Shown: positions 1-10,315, counted from the stretch's first letter. The stretch is 64,000 nt of DNA from Pseudomonas sp. PB101 (GCF_009764265.1 NZ_RWIR01000035.1:1-64000), one strand, 5' to 3'. Numbers and translations: made by a program. The notes: a model not told the origin generated them from the sequence alone.

Positions 1-97
1 TGTCTTCTGCAGCCGCAATTTTGAAATCATGCTCTGCACCGTGACAGATATACACGGGAACGATTTCAGTTGCTCCGGCTTTCAATTCAATACTCAT
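1..97 (-). CDS. Hypothetical protein, N-terminal fragment (runs off left edge)
   Basis: Only the first 32 codons are in the window. The reading frame opens at the ATG at 95-97 and continues open to base 1. The visible start (MSIELKAGATEIV, then VPVYICHGAEHDF) is mildly hydrophilic, with no signal peptide and no motif I can name. It lies next to a decayed membrane-protein remnant on the same strand. I do not recognise the family and assign no function. Confidence 0.5.
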   Translation of the reverse strand, partial: MSIELKAGATEIVPVYICHGAEHDFKIAAAED

Positions 98-189
98 GAT
101 GTTGTCTCGATAGTCGACTGGGAATAACAGGCTGGTCGCTCAACTATCGGGTAAAAACGCAGCCAGAGTAACTGGCAGAATTGACAGTT

Positions 190-455
190 CAATTAGAACA
201 AATGGTGATAAAAAAGAACTTCAAACACATAAATCTCGCAACTGCCAGCCAAAATGAACTGACAACAGCAGAAACAATAAATAGACCGCCCGCGCCAACA
301 ACGCAGGTGGTACCCATCAGACTTACCACAAACGTCGAGAAAGAAAGAAATCACCATCACCCCAAGCAGATCGAACTTGCTGCGCATCGCGCTGATCGCG
401 CCTTCAATGAGGCTACCGCCCTGCGATCAGTACGATGCTCTCGACCCGGGGTTTC
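190..455 (-). pseudogene. Decayed TRIC/UPF0126-like membrane channel remnant
   Basis: No intact gene fills 98-475, but three minus-strand frames join into one hydrophobic protein if two single-base shifts are allowed. From about 445 down, one frame reads VESIVLIAG and stops. The next frame continues GGSLIEGAISAMRSKFDLLGV and MVISF. The third gives STFVVSLMGTTCVVGAGG and further membrane-like sequence ending at a stop near 190. The order resembles the first helices of TRIC/UPF0126 (YadS/YicG) channels: LIA, then GA.SA....D..GV, then VTALGGGTTRD. What is seen is the frame-jumping hydrophobic text; the family call is inference. The rest of a ~200-residue channel is absent. The surrounding bases are more AT-rich than the window average. 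Confidence 0.4.
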
Positions 456-475
456 AACGTACACCGCCCCCGGAT

Positions 476-697
476 TTACTGCGTGACGCAGCGCGTCGTG
501 GTGGTGACCCGCGTCACCTGCCCGTCTTCGGCCCGAACATCACCCAGCACATCGGTTTTATCCATGGCCTGGCAAGTGCGTTCAGGAGGGGGTGGAGTGA
601 CAACTGGAGGGGGTGGCGGGCTGGAGCAGCCGCCGAGAATCGCCACGCACAATGCCAGCGACAAGGGTGAGATAACGCGTTTCCCAAGAGTTTTCAT
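476..697 (-). CDS. Small proline-rich lipoprotein
   Basis: A 73-residue protein. The start at 695-697 (MKTLGKRVIS) is chosen over upstream starts because it gives a classical lipoprotein signal: positive N-terminus, hydrophobic core, and lipobox LGGC with the Cys near residue 24. After the Cys comes a proline stretch (PPPPPVV, PPPPE), then a short acidic/polar tail with two cysteines (RTCQAMDK and TTRCVTQ). It is expected to be exported and lipid-anchored, probably in the outer membrane. Small proline-rich lipoproteins of this kind are common in Pseudomonas and mostly uncharacterised, so no function is claimed. It stands alone, downstream of a DUF1652 gene on the same strand. Confidence 0.7.
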   Translation of the reverse strand: MKTLGKRVISPLSLALCVAILGGCSSPPPPPVVTPPPPERTCQAMDKTDVLGDVRAEDGQVTRVTTTTRCVTQ

Positions 698-839
698 AGG
701 TTGACCCGCGATAAGTGATCGACACATTTTTGTGACAACAGAATTGGTGCGCAAAATCCTCACACCTGTCACAAAAATAAATATCTGCGAATCATTTATA
801 GCCCAGCCGGTGGCCAATGCCAGTAAAAGCTGGCAGTTC

Positions 840-1091
840 TTACATCACCGGATCAGGTCTTTGCAGGGAATTGCTGTCGAGTTCGTACCGCAGTTCTTCG
901 ATCAATGCCGCGACCGATTCTGCGGTTTGCAGCGTGTGCAGGGTCAGACCGCTGACCACCAGGTCCACCTGCCCCGACACCGGATGATAGAGCTTCACAG
1001 TCAGCGAATGGTCGCCGGTGACACTGCATTCGCAGGCCAGGGGTGAAAAATTGCGTTCAATCAGCATCCGCAACTGTGCCAGGGTAGTCAT
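840..1091 (-). CDS. DUF1652 domain protein
   Basis: 83 residues, cytoplasmic, no signal peptide. The sequence matches the Pseudomonas-restricted DUF1652 pattern: an N-terminal LRMLIERNFSPLACECSV segment, then a short beta-rich stretch (SLTVKLYHPVSGQVDLVVSG) and a final helix (AALIEELRYELDSN). I chose the ATG at 1089-1091 because residues encoded upstream of it do not fit the family. Function is unknown. It is a single gene between a lipoprotein and a PAS-LuxR regulator, all on the minus strand, with room for its own promoter. Confidence 0.8.
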   Translation of the reverse strand: MTTLAQLRMLIERNFSPLACECSVTGDHSLTVKLYHPVSGQVDLVVSGLTLHTLQTAESVAALIEELRYELDSNSLQRPDPVM

Positions 1092-1271
1092 TGCAACGGG
1101 CCCTGACGGTTTGATGCATCGTGTAGCCGGCTCATGGGGCGAGTCCTTTTGGCGGTTTACGAAGGGGGTGCGCAGCTGACTTGTAGTCAGCTGCAGCACG
1201 TCCTCAGCCTAAGAGTCACCACCCGGAGTCGACACATCAATTTGCACCCTGCGAGCTGGTGCATTTGCACC

Positions 1272-2768
1272 TTATCGCTGTGCCTTCGGCCGCCACTCGT
1301 TCGAGAACAGTCCGCGCTCCCGTGCCCAGACAATCGCCTCGCTGCGGCTATGCACATCGAGTTTCAAATACACCGCCGCCACATGGTTGCGCACCGTGTT
1401 CGGCGCCAGCTTCAGGCGCGCGGCGATTTCCTTGTCGGCCAGGCCTTCGCATATCAGGCTCAGCACATCGCGCTCACGGGCGGTCAGGTCGGTGAAGGAT
1501 ACGCCGGGCAACTTCTGTGAGTTGATGCTCTTCACGTTGGCCAGTTTTTCGATCAGCGTGCGGCTGAACCATGAGGCGTCCTTCATCACTTCCTCGATGG
1601 CCGACACCAGTTCCTGTTCTGTGCGCTTGCGCTCGGTGATGTCCATCAACACCAGCAGATAACAGGGCATGTCCTGAATGTTCACGGTGTCCGCCGACAC
1701 CGCGCAATCGATCAACCCGGCGTTTTTTCTGCGCATACGCACATCGACGCGGTCCAGGCTGCCGGTTTTCTCCAGCGCGGCGAAGAGGCGGATGCGCGCG
1801 CTTTTGTCATCGATGAAATCGATCTGCGCAATGCTGATCCCGAGCACCTCTTCACTGGGATAACCCAGGGTGTCGAGGAACGCTTCGTTGACATCCAGCA
1901 CCAGCTGATCCGCCGCAGCGCACACCAGTATCGGCACCGGAGACAGCCGGAAGGCCTTGGCGAAGCGCTCTTCACTCTGGCGCAGGGCGATTTCGGCCTT
2001 GTGCCGGGGCTCCATGTCGACAAAGGAAAACAGCATGCAGGGTTCGTCGTTGAGCTCCAGCGGCTGGCCGGCGACGATCACCTGTTTGCTGCCGCCATCG
2101 GGCAAACGCAACTCGGCCTGCATCTGTGGAATGGTCGCCCCTTCGCGCAGGCGCTGCTTGGCCAGTTCGCGGTTTTCGGCCCGGTCCAGAACGTCCAGCT
2201 CATAGGTCGACGTGCCGATCACCTGGTCACGGGCATAACCGGTCATTTCGAGGAAGCCAGGATTGACCTTGATGTAGCGCAGATCACTGAGTCGACAAAT
2301 CACCGCCGGTGCCGGGTTGGCGGCGAAGGTTTTTTCGAAGCGCTGCTCGGCGCTGGCCCACTCGGTGACATCGTCCATGATCAACACCAGTGATTCCGGC
2401 TCGCCACGGCTATCGGCCAACACCAGGCTGCGCACGCGATGGACCCAGCTACGCTCTGCGTCCGTTGCCGGGGTCAATTCCACCAGCACATCGCTGAACG
2501 TCTCGCCACGCGCGACCCGGTTGATCGGGTAGCCTTCGGCCGGCACCCCATGGTTGTTGCGGTAGCGCAGGGCGAAGCGTTTGGTATAGGCCTTGGCGTT
2601 GGCACCGAGGTCGCTGACCTGCTCGACGCCGTGCATCACCAGCGCGGCTTCGTTGGCCCACAGAATGCTCTGGTCGGGGTCGAGCAGGATCACCCCGTCG
2701 GACAGGCCGGCGATGATCTGCTGCAACTGGCGGCGATTGGTGTCGGTGGTCAGGACGCCCTGGCTCAT
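1272..2768 (-). CDS. Triple-PAS LuxR-type transcriptional regulator
   Basis: 498 residues. Three PAS domains can be traced at about 15-130, 143-260 and 268-385; the second and third are joined by a short linker (RHKAEIALRQSEERF) and the third ends in the usual MDITERKRTEQE hinge. A LuxR/FixJ helix-turn-helix occupies about 430-490 (LTARERDVLSLICEG, NTVRNHVAAVY). There is no receiver, kinase or membrane segment, so this is a one-component cytosolic regulator whose PAS domains would sense a small molecule, a redox state or a cofactor. The start is supported by a GTGGAGATCC ribosome site just upstream. No neighbour indicates its regulon. Confidence 0.85.
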   Translation of the reverse strand: MSQGVLTTDTNRRQLQQIIAGLSDGVILLDPDQSILWANEAALVMHGVEQVSDLGANAKAYTKRFALRYRNNHGVPAEGYPINRVARGETFSDVLVELTPATDAERSWVHRVRSLVLADSRGEPESLVLIMDDVTEWASAEQRFEKTFAANPAPAVICRLSDLRYIKVNPGFLEMTGYARDQVIGTSTYELDVLDRAENRELAKQRLREGATIPQMQAELRLPDGGSKQVIVAGQPLELNDEPCMLFSFVDMEPRHKAEIALRQSEERFAKAFRLSPVPILVCAAADQLVLDVNEAFLDTLGYPSEEVLGISIAQIDFIDDKSARIRLFAALEKTGSLDRVDVRMRRKNAGLIDCAVSADTVNIQDMPCYLLVLMDITERKRTEQELVSAIEEVMKDASWFSRTLIEKLANVKSINSQKLPGVSFTDLTARERDVLSLICEGLADKEIAARLKLAPNTVRNHVAAVYLKLDVHSRSEAIVWARERGLFSNEWRPKAQR

Positions 2769-2906
2769 TGGATCTCCACAGTGACGGGAGCGCCAATGTA
2801 GGGCGCTCTGTGAAGATTACGACCGCAAGGGTGTGTGATCGTGCATTGCTTCTGCTCTTCGGCTGAATCTCTCAAACTATCAATTGGCCCTGAATGCTCC
2901 AACTTG

Positions 2907-3632
2907 CTATACGATTTTAGCCGTAGCGCCTTCAGAGGGAAAAAAGTTGAACGTGGTCGTTGACGGAACACCGTCACCTTCAACCCGCGCAGTTATTGGC
3001 ACTATTTTAGCGAATTGATCGAAGCTAAAATACCATTTCAATCCTCCTGCACCCATAGGCCGAGACCCGGAAGGCGTAACTTCGGGCACCCCATCACCCC
3101 CCTCCAAGGTCAACTTGATTTCTTTACCAATCAACTCGCGCCCCTCGGGATACAACTGGATGTTATACTGGTAGTCAGATTGAGAAATGAACATATTCCC
3201 CTTGTGAGCAAAAAAACCATTATCGGTTGGCGTAAAAATATAAAATTTTGAATTTGGATACCAAGGGTGATCCGCCGTAAAGAACTCGCAGCGAAATTCC
3301 ATGGTTTCAGTAAAACTCCGAGAGTACAGTACCAACGTGAGATTGCCATCTGTACTTTTAGGTGTTATCGACCACTTTACCTTGCCAGCATCTGCCTTTA
3401 CCCATGTCTCAGCGTCCGGAGTTAAATCATAGTTGGACGGTGTATCAGAGACTATCCCAAGACGAAACTCAAGAGATTTACCCGCCCAGTCGACCGAACT
3501 AAAACTTAACTCACTTGCAATAGAACCCTGTAACAACATTGGCGCGCCCCGGGTATACCTATACGCATCAACGAACATGAGAACATTTTTAAACGGATCA
3601 CTTCCAGATTTGCTATCTGCACCACTTGCCAT
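2907..3632 (-). CDS. AT-rich hypothetical protein with two Ig-like beta modules
   Basis: 241 residues, starting at MASGADSKSGS behind a TAGAGGGGATT ribosome site; a longer frame to 3713 lacks such support. There is no signal peptide. The protein is beta-rich and seems to repeat one module: residues about 30-110 (SIASELSFSSVDWAGKSLEF) and 160-240 (REL.GKEIKLTLEGGDG ... STTTFNFF), each resembling an immunoglobulin-like fold of the kind found in large surface or toxin-associated proteins. Base composition is clearly more AT-rich than the flanking genes, and the gene stands alone, both of which suggest acquisition by transfer. I do not recognise a named family; function is unknown. Confidence 0.6.
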   Translation of the reverse strand: MASGADSKSGSDPFKNVLMFVDAYRYTRGAPMLLQGSIASELSFSSVDWAGKSLEFRLGIVSDTPSNYDLTPDAETWVKADAGKVKWSITPKSTDGNLTLVLYSRSFTETMEFRCEFFTADHPWYPNSKFYIFTPTDNGFFAHKGNMFISQSDYQYNIQLYPEGRELIGKEIKLTLEGGDGVPEVTPSGSRPMGAGGLKWYFSFDQFAKIVPITARVEGDGVPSTTTFNFFPSEGATAKIV

Positions 3633-3836
3633 GACACAATCCCCTCTACTTAATAACTCGCGAACACATGAGTTTCTACTATTGGAGAAAACGCGCCACA
3701 GCACAACTGTCAAATATGACAGTCACTTAGAACCAAACGCAGATAAAAACTATTTTAATATCCACAAACCTATGTAATAGAGAAGCTTTAGCGAAGAGTC
3801 GATCAAATGCAACATCTTCGCCGCCTGATCCGACGT

Positions 3837-3864
3837 CTTCGCGAGTAAGCCCGGCTCCTGCAGG
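3837..3864. repeat. Degenerate single REP element
   Basis: The stretch CTTCGCGAGTAAGCCCGGCTCC resembles one arm of the REP elements seen elsewhere in the window but carries substitutions and has no partner arm. It lies just downstream of the amidase stop codon. The rest of 3633-3892 shows no gene. Confidence 0.5.
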
Positions 3865-3892
3865 AGTTGCGCGCAACTGAAAACACTAACGT

Positions 3893-5173
3893 CTACGCCA
3901 ACGGCCCCTCTGCAATCGCCGCCGAAGCCGCCAGCATCGCGCGCAGCAGCACCGCACACCCGGCGGCGAGGTCATCGGGCGCGGCGTTTTCGATTTCGTT
4001 GTGGCTGATGCCGCCTTCGCACGGCACGAAAATCATCCCGGCCGGGCCGAGTTCGGCGAGGAAGATCGCGTCATGCCCGGCGCCACTGACGATGTCCATG
4101 TGCGACAAGCCCAGGCCCTGGGCGGCGCCGCGCACGGCTTCGACGCAGCCCTTGTCGAAGTACAGCGGCGGGAAGTCGGCCGTCGGGGTGAGCTCGAAGG
4201 TCAGGCCGTGTTCGTCGCAGGTGGTTTCGATGACTTCGCGCACTTCGGCGATCATCGAGTCCAGGCGTGCCGGTTCCAGATGGCGGAAGTCCAGGGTCAT
4301 GCGCACCTCGCCGGGGATGACGTTGCGCGAGCCCGGATAGGCTTGCAGGCATCCGACGGTGCCGCAGGCATGGGGTTGATGACCGAGGGCGGCGCGGTTG
4401 AGCGCACCGACGATCACCGCGGCGCCGACCAGGGCGTCCTTGCGCAGGTGCATCGGCGTCGGGCCGGCGTGGGCTTCGACGCCGCGCAGTTTCAGGTCGA
4501 ACCATTTCTGCCCGAGAGCCCCCATCACCACGCCGATGGTCTTGCGTTCGTCTTCCAGGATCGGGCCTTGCTCGATGTGCGCTTCGAAATAGGCGCCGAC
4601 TTTGTGGCCGCTGACTTTTCGCGGGCCGGCGTAGCCTATGGCATTCAGCGCTTCACCGACCGTCACGCCATCGGCATCGACCTTGGCCAGGGTTTCCTCG
4701 AGGGTGAATTTTTCCGCGAACACGCCGGAGCCCATCATGCACGGGGCGAAACGCGAGCCTTCTTCGTTGGTCCAGACCACCACTTCCAGCGGCGCTTCGG
4801 TTTCGATATTCAGGTCATTGAGGGTGCGCAGCACTTCGACGCCGGCCAGCACACCGAAGCAGCCATCGAACTTGCCGCCGGTGGGCTGGGTGTCGATGTG
4901 GCTGCCGGTCATCACCGGTGGCAGGTCGGGGTTGCGCCCGGGGCGGCGGGCGAAGATATTGCCGACGGCGTCGATGCTGACGGTGCAGCCGGCATCCGTG
5001 CACCACTTGACGAAGATGTCCCGGGCCTGGCGGTCGAGATCGGTCAGGGCCAGGCGACATACCCCGCCCTTGACCGTGGCGCCGAGCCTGGCCAGCTCCA
5101 TGAGCGATTGCCATAGGCGGTCGCGGTTGATGTGCTGATGGCTGGATTGCAGAACGTCGACGGCCGCGTTCAT
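3893..5173 (-). CDS. Zn-dependent N-carbamoyl amidohydrolase (beta-ureidopropionase type)
   Basis: 426 residues of the hydantoinase/carbamoylase M20 family. It would hydrolyse N-carbamoyl-beta-alanine (and N-carbamoyl-beta-aminoisobutyrate) to the beta-amino acid, CO2 and ammonia, the last step of reductive pyrimidine breakdown. Metal ligands are visible: H92 in GSHIDTQPTGG, D103 in KFDGCFG and the EE pair at 137-138 (NEEGSRF); the HIEQGPILE motif follows in the dimerisation lid. The start has an excellent AGGAGATC ribosome site. It is transcribed with the NCS1 transporter but separated from it by a REPIN. The assignment to beta-ureidopropionase rather than another carbamoylase rests on the neighbouring hydA-preT-preA. 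Confidence 0.88.
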   Translation of the reverse strand: MNAAVDVLQSSHQHINRDRLWQSLMELARLGATVKGGVCRLALTDLDRQARDIFVKWCTDAGCTVSIDAVGNIFARRPGRNPDLPPVMTGSHIDTQPTGGKFDGCFGVLAGVEVLRTLNDLNIETEAPLEVVVWTNEEGSRFAPCMMGSGVFAEKFTLEETLAKVDADGVTVGEALNAIGYAGPRKVSGHKVGAYFEAHIEQGPILEDERKTIGVVMGALGQKWFDLKLRGVEAHAGPTPMHLRKDALVGAAVIVGALNRAALGHQPHACGTVGCLQAYPGSRNVIPGEVRMTLDFRHLEPARLDSMIAEVREVIETTCDEHGLTFELTPTADFPPLYFDKGCVEAVRGAAQGLGLSHMDIVSGAGHDAIFLAELGPAGMIFVPCEGGISHNEIENAAPDDLAAGCAVLLRAMLAASAAIAEGPLA

Positions 5174-5230
5174 GATGATCTCCTCAGGCTGTTCTTATGG
5201 ATTTCTTCAGGCAATTGGTTGGTGAGCTTG

Positions 5231-5316
5231 AGGCCGCCATCGCGGGCAAGCCCGCTCCCACAGGTTTTGTGAACACCCGAGAACCCTGTGGGAGCTGGCT
5301 TGCCAGCGATGAGGCC
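5231..5316. repeat. REPIN between transporter and amidase genes
   Basis: Two inverted REP arms (CATCGCGGGCAAGCCCGCTCCCA and the opposing GGGAGCTGGCTTGCCAGCGATG) flank a short spacer. The arms are of two subtypes. The element sits inside a co-directional gene pair, where its hairpins could limit read-through or stabilise upstream mRNA. Confidence 0.85.
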
Positions 5317-5321
5317 CTCCC

Positions 5322-6806
5322 TTACACCGCAGATTTAGCGATTGACGGGCTGGGCCGCATCACACTCAACCCGTAATAAATAACCCCACCCAGCACCGAG
5401 CCGGTGAACCAGCCATAGCTGTAGAACCAACTGAACGCATCGCTGCCCAGGGACAGCAGCGTCAGCACCACCGGCACGCCAAACGCGATGAACCCGCTCC
5501 AGTTCCACGCCGGGTACACGTCATCGCGGTACAGGCCGGCAAGGTCCAGTTGCTGTTTCTTGATCAGGAAATAGTCCACCACCATGATCCCGGCGATCGG
5601 CCCCAGCAGGCTGGAGTAGCCGAGCAGCCAGTTGGAATAAACGGTTTCCAGACTGACGTCCGAGACAATCAGGCCGAGTTTTTTCAGCAGCTCATGGGCC
5701 ATCAATGCCAGGCCGACCAAGCCGGTGAGCAACACCGCCTTGGTGCGGTTGATCGCCTTGGGCGCGATGTTCTGGAAGTCATTGGTCGGCGACACGATGT
5801 TGGCCGCCGTGTTGGTCGACAGCGTGGCGATGATGATCAGCGCCATCGCCAGTGCGACCCAGACCGGGCTCTGGATATGGCCGATCAGGGTCACCGGATC
5901 GGACACCGTCACCCCCACCAGTTTCACCGACGCGGCCGTCATCACCACGCCAAGGGAGGCGAACAGGAACATGGTCAGCGGCAGGCCGATGATCTGCCCG
6001 ACGATCTGGTCCTTCTGGCTTTTTGCGTAGCGGCTGAAGTCCGGAATGTTCAGCGACAGCGTGGCCCAGAAGCCGACCATCGCCGTCAGCCCGGCCGCGA
6101 AGTAGCTGGCCACGCCGGCGCCTTCGGGACGCTTGGCCGGAATCGCCAGCAGTTCGGTCATCGACACGTTGGGCATGGCCCAGACCAGCAGGCCTGCGCC
6201 CACCAGCACCAATAGCGGCGCCGACAGGGTTTCCAGCCATTTGATCGACTCGGCGCCGCGAATCACCACCCACAGGTTCAGCGCCCAGAACACCATGAAG
6301 CCGATGACCTCGCCGGTGCCTCCCAGGGATTTCCAGCCCTCGAACACAGAACCGAGGAACAGGTGAATCGCCAGCCCGCCGAACATGGTCTGGATACCGA
6401 ACCAGCCGCACGCCACCAGGGCGCGGATCAGGCACGGAATGTTGGAACCGAGCACGCCAAAGGACGAGCGCAGCAGCACCGGAAAGGGAATGCCGTACTT
6501 GGTGCCGGGAAAGGCATTAAGCGTCAGTGGAATCAGCACGATGATGTTGGCGAACAGAATCGCCAGCAGCGCTTCACCGACGCTCAGGCCGAAGTAGGCG
6601 GTCAACACCCCGCCGAGGGTGTAGGTCGGCACGCAGATCGCCATGCCCACCCACAGCGCGGTGATGTGCCACTTGTTCCAGGTGCGTTCGTGCACCTTGG
6701 TCGGTGCAATGTCGTGGTTGTAACGGGGACTGTCGAGGACATCGCTGCCGGCTTCGAGCTCGAACAAGCCGTCGCGCTCGGTCACTTGCGATCTGATCTG
6801 TTGCAT
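5322..6806 (-). CDS. NCS1-family nucleobase:cation symporter
   Basis: About 494 residues with roughly twelve hydrophobic segments. The N-terminal soluble part ends in the NCS1 signature SPRYNHDIAPTKVHERTWNKW, followed by the first membrane helix. NCS1 proteins import uracil, thymine, allantoin, hydantoins or cytosine with Na+ or H+. The location among pyrimidine catabolic genes points to uracil/thymine or dihydropyrimidine uptake. Two starts are possible; I prefer the ATG at 6804-6806 (MQQIRSQV) because AGTGGAGCGG lies just upstream, whereas the ATG at 6842 has a poor ribosome site. It is divergent from hydA. Confidence 0.88.
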   Translation of the reverse strand: MQQIRSQVTERDGLFELEAGSDVLDSPRYNHDIAPTKVHERTWNKWHITALWVGMAICVPTYTLGGVLTAYFGLSVGEALLAILFANIIVLIPLTLNAFPGTKYGIPFPVLLRSSFGVLGSNIPCLIRALVACGWFGIQTMFGGLAIHLFLGSVFEGWKSLGGTGEVIGFMVFWALNLWVVIRGAESIKWLETLSAPLLVLVGAGLLVWAMPNVSMTELLAIPAKRPEGAGVASYFAAGLTAMVGFWATLSLNIPDFSRYAKSQKDQIVGQIIGLPLTMFLFASLGVVMTAASVKLVGVTVSDPVTLIGHIQSPVWVALAMALIIIATLSTNTAANIVSPTNDFQNIAPKAINRTKAVLLTGLVGLALMAHELLKKLGLIVSDVSLETVYSNWLLGYSSLLGPIAGIMVVDYFLIKKQQLDLAGLYRDDVYPAWNWSGFIAFGVPVVLTLLSLGSDAFSWFYSYGWFTGSVLGGVIYYGLSVMRPSPSIAKSAV

Positions 6807-7092
6807 GGCCGCTCCACTGTTCTTTTGATTATTGTTGCTCATCAGGGATCGGCGACTTCAATAAACGTGCCGAGTACCCCGACTACGCATCGGGCAGTTC
6901 CATAAACACATTGCAACCAACTGATGTTCATCAGGTTTAATCGCTGATTCGACTATTTGTCAGGCCCCTCAGGCCGAATGCCAGGCAAGTTGTCGAAACA
7001 GTCAGGACTCAAACTGGTGCGTCGATCTTTTTTCCGATGGCTGCGCATCAACCATAGACCATACTCAAACAGCTGATTTCACATAAGAAATC

Positions 7093-7154
7093 TTGACCAT
7101 TTTGAGATCCTGTCAAGTGCGTCAAAATGGTGAACGGCCTCACCATTTTGGTGA
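7093..7154. promoter_or_regulatory. RutR-like operator repeats in the pyrimidine divergent region
   Basis: The 540-base gap between the transporter and hydA has no gene but has three related half-palindromes. TTGACCATTTTGA (7093-7105) and TCAAAATGGTGAA (7122-7134) are inverted copies with one mismatch, and TCACCATTTTGGTGA (7140-7154) is a close near-palindrome. They resemble the TTGACCA..TGGTCAA operator known for E. coli RutR. The candidate binder is the TetR-family protein encoded at 11732-12352. The rest of the gap is AT-rich with no other recognisable element. Confidence 0.55.
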
Positions 7155-7307
7155 TTTAAGATTTTATTACTTGAATATCAATTACTTAAATACCGCATAA
7201 GCTTATAAAAAATATTCTTGCCGATTCGGATAAGTGCAGCTAGCGTTTAATCCTGACAGCGTTGACAGGATTAGTTCTGCGCCGGTTGTCTTGAATAAAA
7301 CATCTAG

Positions 7308-8786
<1,479 letters not shown>

Positions 8787-8788
8787 GA

Positions 8789-8880
8789 GCGGCCTTCGGC
8801 CTATCGCTGGCAAGCCAGCTCCCACAGGTTTTGTGAACGCCCGAGATCCTGTGGGAGCTGGCTTGCCAGCGATGAGGCCC
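8789..8880. repeat. REPIN between hydA and preT
   Basis: Inverted pair of TATCGCTGGCAAGCCAGCTCC / GGAGCTGGCTTGCCAGCGATG arms starting two bases after the hydA stop codon, with a GCGGCCTTCGGCC extra hairpin on its left side. It splits an otherwise continuous catabolic operon. Confidence 0.85.
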
Positions 8881-8947
8881 GCCCAGACAACACAAAAAAC
8901 AATGCCCATTCAGAGGCAGCACCTCAAATAACCGTGAGGCCAAAACC

Positions 8948-10315
8948 GTGATCAAGACCCTGGACCACCTCCCCCATCCCGTTGAGAATGCGGCCGCCCT
9001 CGCCGGCCACTTCACCGACCTGGCGCCACCGCTCAACGAGCGCCAGGCGCACCTGGAAGCCTCGCGCTGCCTGTATTGCTACGACGCGCCCTGCGTCAAT
9101 GCCTGCCCGAGCGAGATCGACATTCCCTCGTTCATCCGCAACATTGCGCAGGACAACGTGCAAGGCGCCGCGCAGAAAATCCTCTCGGCCAACATCCTCG
9201 GTGGCAGTTGCGCCCGGGTGTGTCCGACGGAAATCCTTTGCCAGCAAGCCTGCGTGCGCAACAACGCCCACGAATGCGCGCCGGTCCTGATCGGCCTGTT
9301 GCAACGCTACGCCGTGGACAATGCGCATTTCAGCACGCACCCGTTCCAGCGTGCCGCCGCCACCGGCAAACGCATCGCCGTGGTCGGTGCCGGCCCGGCC
9401 GGTTTGTCCTGCGCCCACCGCAGTGCCATGCACGGGCATGAGGTGGTGATCTTCGAGGCGCGGGAAAAGGCTGGCGGCCTCAACGAATACGGGATCGCCA
9501 AATACAAACTGGTGGATGACTACGCACAAAAGGAACTCGACTTCCTTTTGGAAATCGGCGGCATCGAAATCCGCCACGGGCAGAAACTCGGGGACAACCT
9601 GACCCTCAGCGAACTGCATCAACAGTTCGACGCGGTGTTTCTCGGCCTCGGGCTCAACGCCAGCAAACAGCTGGGCCTGGCCCACGAAGACGCGCCCGGC
9701 CTGCTCGCCGCCACCGACTACATCCGCGAACTGCGCCAGGCCGATGACCTGAGCCAACTGCCCCTGGCCGATCACTGCATTGTCCTCGGCGCAGGCAACA
9801 CCGCCATCGACATGGCCGTGCAAATGGCCCGCCTCGGCGCCCGTGACGTGAATCTGGTGTATCGGCGCGGGACCGAAGAAATGGGCGCCACCCATCACGA
9901 ACAGGAGATTGCCAAGGCGAATCAGGTGCGGCTGATGACCTGGGCGCAACCCGAGGAAGTTTTGCTCGATGACCAAGGCCGCGTGCGCGGCATGCGTTTC
10001 GCCCGCACCCATCTGGTCGAAGGTCGCCTGCAAAGCACCGGCGAAACCTTCGAACTGGCCGCCGACGCGATCTTCAAGGCCATCGGCCAGGCCTTCGACG
10101 GCAGCGCCCTCGCCGATCCGCTGGCCCGTGAGCTCAAGCGCCAGGGCGAACGGATTGACGTCGATGAAAACCTGCGCACCAGCATCCCCGGCGTGTACGC
10201 CGGCGGCGACTGCACCAGCCTCGATCAGGACCTCACCGTGCAAGCCGTGCAGCATGGCAAGCGCGCCGCCGAAGCGATCAACGCTCAACTGATGCTCAAC
10301 GTGGAGGCTGCGTAA
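8948..10315 (+). CDS. preT: Dihydropyrimidine dehydrogenase, PreT flavoprotein subunit
   Basis: 455 residues. It begins with GTG behind a CCGTGAGG ribosome site; no ATG in this frame suits the family better. The N-terminal alpha-helical domain holds eight cysteines for two [4Fe-4S] clusters (C41/C44/C49/C53 and C88/C92/C98/C102). A Rossmann FAD site follows (VVGAGPAGLSCAHR near 147) and a second dinucleotide fold (VLGAGNTAIDMAVQ near 285). It takes electrons from NAD(P)H and passes them to PreA to reduce uracil or thymine. The stop is followed immediately by the preA ATG, so translation is likely coupled. Confidence 0.93.
   Translation: MIKTLDHLPHPVENAAALAGHFTDLAPPLNERQAHLEASRCLYCYDAPCVNACPSEIDIPSFIRNIAQDNVQGAAQKILSANILGGSCARVCPTEILCQQACVRNNAHECAPVLIGLLQRYAVDNAHFSTHPFQRAAATGKRIAVVGAGPAGLSCAHRSAMHGHEVVIFEAREKAGGLNEYGIAKYKLVDDYAQKELDFLLEIGGIEIRHGQKLGDNLTLSELHQQFDAVFLGLGLNASKQLGLAHEDAPGLLAATDYIRELRQADDLSQLPLADHCIVLGAGNTAIDMAVQMARLGARDVNLVYRRGTEEMGATHHEQEIAKANQVRLMTWAQPEEVLLDDQGRVRGMRFARTHLVEGRLQSTGETFELAADAIFKAIGQAFDGSALADPLARELKRQGERIDVDENLRTSIPGVYAGGDCTSLDQDLTVQAVQHGKRAAEAINAQLMLNVEAA

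Noticed and set aside
4001..5116. Long open frame on the plus strand opposite the amidase gene
   Set aside because: It is an antisense shadow of the high-GC amidase gene: low-complexity Gly/Asp/His/Arg-rich text, no motif, and no ribosome site.
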